In this document: positions 63,549 through 64,000 of the stretch, piece after piece
Layout of the letters: every line of letters starts with the position of its first letter
Numbering within the stretch: position 1 is the first letter of the stretch
DNA from: CAVSJJ01 sp963728395
GTDB taxonomy: Bacteria; Actinomycetota; Actinomycetes; Actinomycetales; Dermatophilaceae
NCBI GenBank assembly: GCA_963728395.1
Contig: CAVSJJ010000003.1
Location: 434,001-498,000 of the forward strand
Length of the DNA stretch: 64,000 bases
Direction of reading: 5' to 3'
The notes under the pieces: model-generated
Database searches by the model: none
What the model was told of the DNA's origin: nothing
What the model saw: the letters and a program-made list of their open reading frames with translations, nothing else
Position numbers and translations under genes: made by a program

Positions 63549-64000
63549 CTACCGCTTCGACTTCGGGGTGCGCTTGGGCTGGTTGCGCGGCCCGGCGGCC
63601 GCCGCATACCGGTGGACCTTGCGTCCGGTCAGCGTCGTCTCCTCGGAGCCGTCCCCGACCCGGGCCGCCACCGGCTCGCCCTCACCGTCCGGCTGCTGCT
63701 CCCCCACGAGCGCGGTCTCATCGGCCGCCGTGGACTCCCGGGCCTTCTTGGCCTGGGCGCGCTGCGCCCGCTTCGCCAGCTCGATGACCGCCGGCTCGCC
63801 GGACCGCAGCGAGACCAGGATCGGCGTCGCGATGAAGATCGAGGAGTAGGCCCCGACCATGATGCCGATGAAGAGGACGAGCGAGAGGTCGAGCAGCGTG
63901 CCCGGGCCGAGCCAGATCGCGCCGACGACGAGGATCGACAGGATCGGCAGGAGGGCGACGACCGTCGTATTGATCGACCGGACCATCGTCTGGTTGACCG
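63549..64000 (-). CDS. secF: Protein-export membrane protein SecF, C-terminal part
   Basis: About 150 residues of the C-terminus, cut by the right edge. RSINTTVVALLPILSI, SLVLFIGIMVGAYSSIFIATPIL and the LRSGE loop match the last SecF helices, followed by an actinobacteria-like long charged cytosolic tail. Upstream codons at the edge (VNQTMVRS) continue the frame. Works with SecD in export. Confidence 0.94.
   Translation of the reverse strand, partial: VNQTMVRSINTTVVALLPILSILVVGAIWLGPGTLLDLSLVLFIGIMVGAYSSIFIATPILVSLRSGEPAVIELAKRAQRAQAKKARESTAADETALVGEQQPDGEGEPVAARVGDGSEETTLTGRKVHRYAAAAGPRNQPKRTPKSKR

Overview
The window is about 64 kb of very GC-rich DNA from the chromosome of an actinomycete. 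Evidence for this is GTG/TTG starts, many leaderless TANNNT-N6-(A/G)TG gene starts, RbpA, the FtsR/GarA/DUF881/Sbp gene block, ParA-ScpA-ScpB-RluB-Cmk-Der synteny, and SecF-Apt-Rel followed by cyclophilin-MBL-HisS. Gene content and the frequent GGCATAC/GTATGCC word suggest a member of Micrococcales close to Intrasporangiaceae, but that placement is a guess. I see no prophage, insertion sequence or CRISPR array. Almost all of the window is ordinary, densely packed chromosomal sequence.

Layout. 1-5.4 kb: the end of a phosphoketolase gene, a 3 x 54 bp tandem repeat, a beta-CASP ribonuclease-like protein, a tiny membrane protein, then kamD-kamE-kal of lysine fermentation. 5.4-8.4 kb: lnt, ppm-type mannosyltransferase and fxsA. 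8.4-18 kb: rbpA behind a SigR/SigH-type promoter, an MFS exporter, a DD-carboxypeptidase, an SSB-like protein, an NAD-dependent dehydrogenase, an NfnAB-like pair, DUF72 and an aldo/keto reductase. 18-31.7 kb: two tiny genes, a UvrA-like ATPase, two polysaccharide deacetylases (one apparently with an ATT start), a methyltransferase, an ECF sigma/anti-sigma pair, hemerythrin, DUF1028, YciO, OsmC, a phosphatase and a glutamate-cysteine ligase-like enzyme. 31.9-46 kb: sbcDC, glycine-riboswitch-controlled gcvP, then MerR / bifunctional nuclease / ftsR / garA / gcvH / DUF881 / sbp / DUF881 / pgsA, diverging from a C-S lyase. 46-64 kb: tRNA-Pro, der-cmk-tyrA-rluB-scpB-scpA-parA-xerD-ald, a frameshifted small membrane protein gene, hisS, an MBL hydrolase, a membrane cyclophilin, a DUF349 protein, rel, apt and the end of secF.

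How the genes work together. The kam genes, the NfnAB-like transhydrogenase, phosphoketolase and glycine decarboxylase together hint at facultative fermentative amino-acid and sugar use. The envelope genes (lnt, ppm, DD-carboxypeptidase, deacetylases, pgsA) and the chromosome-maintenance genes (parA-scpAB, xerD, sbcDC) form conserved clusters. The least ordinary items are: two inverted copies of a palindrome-rich repeat, one supplying the stop codon of the C-S lyase; the 54 bp tandem repeat; the ATT-start deacetylase; a hairpin sitting exactly over the lnt start; a lone-aptamer glycine riboswitch; and the frameshift at about 55.9 kb.
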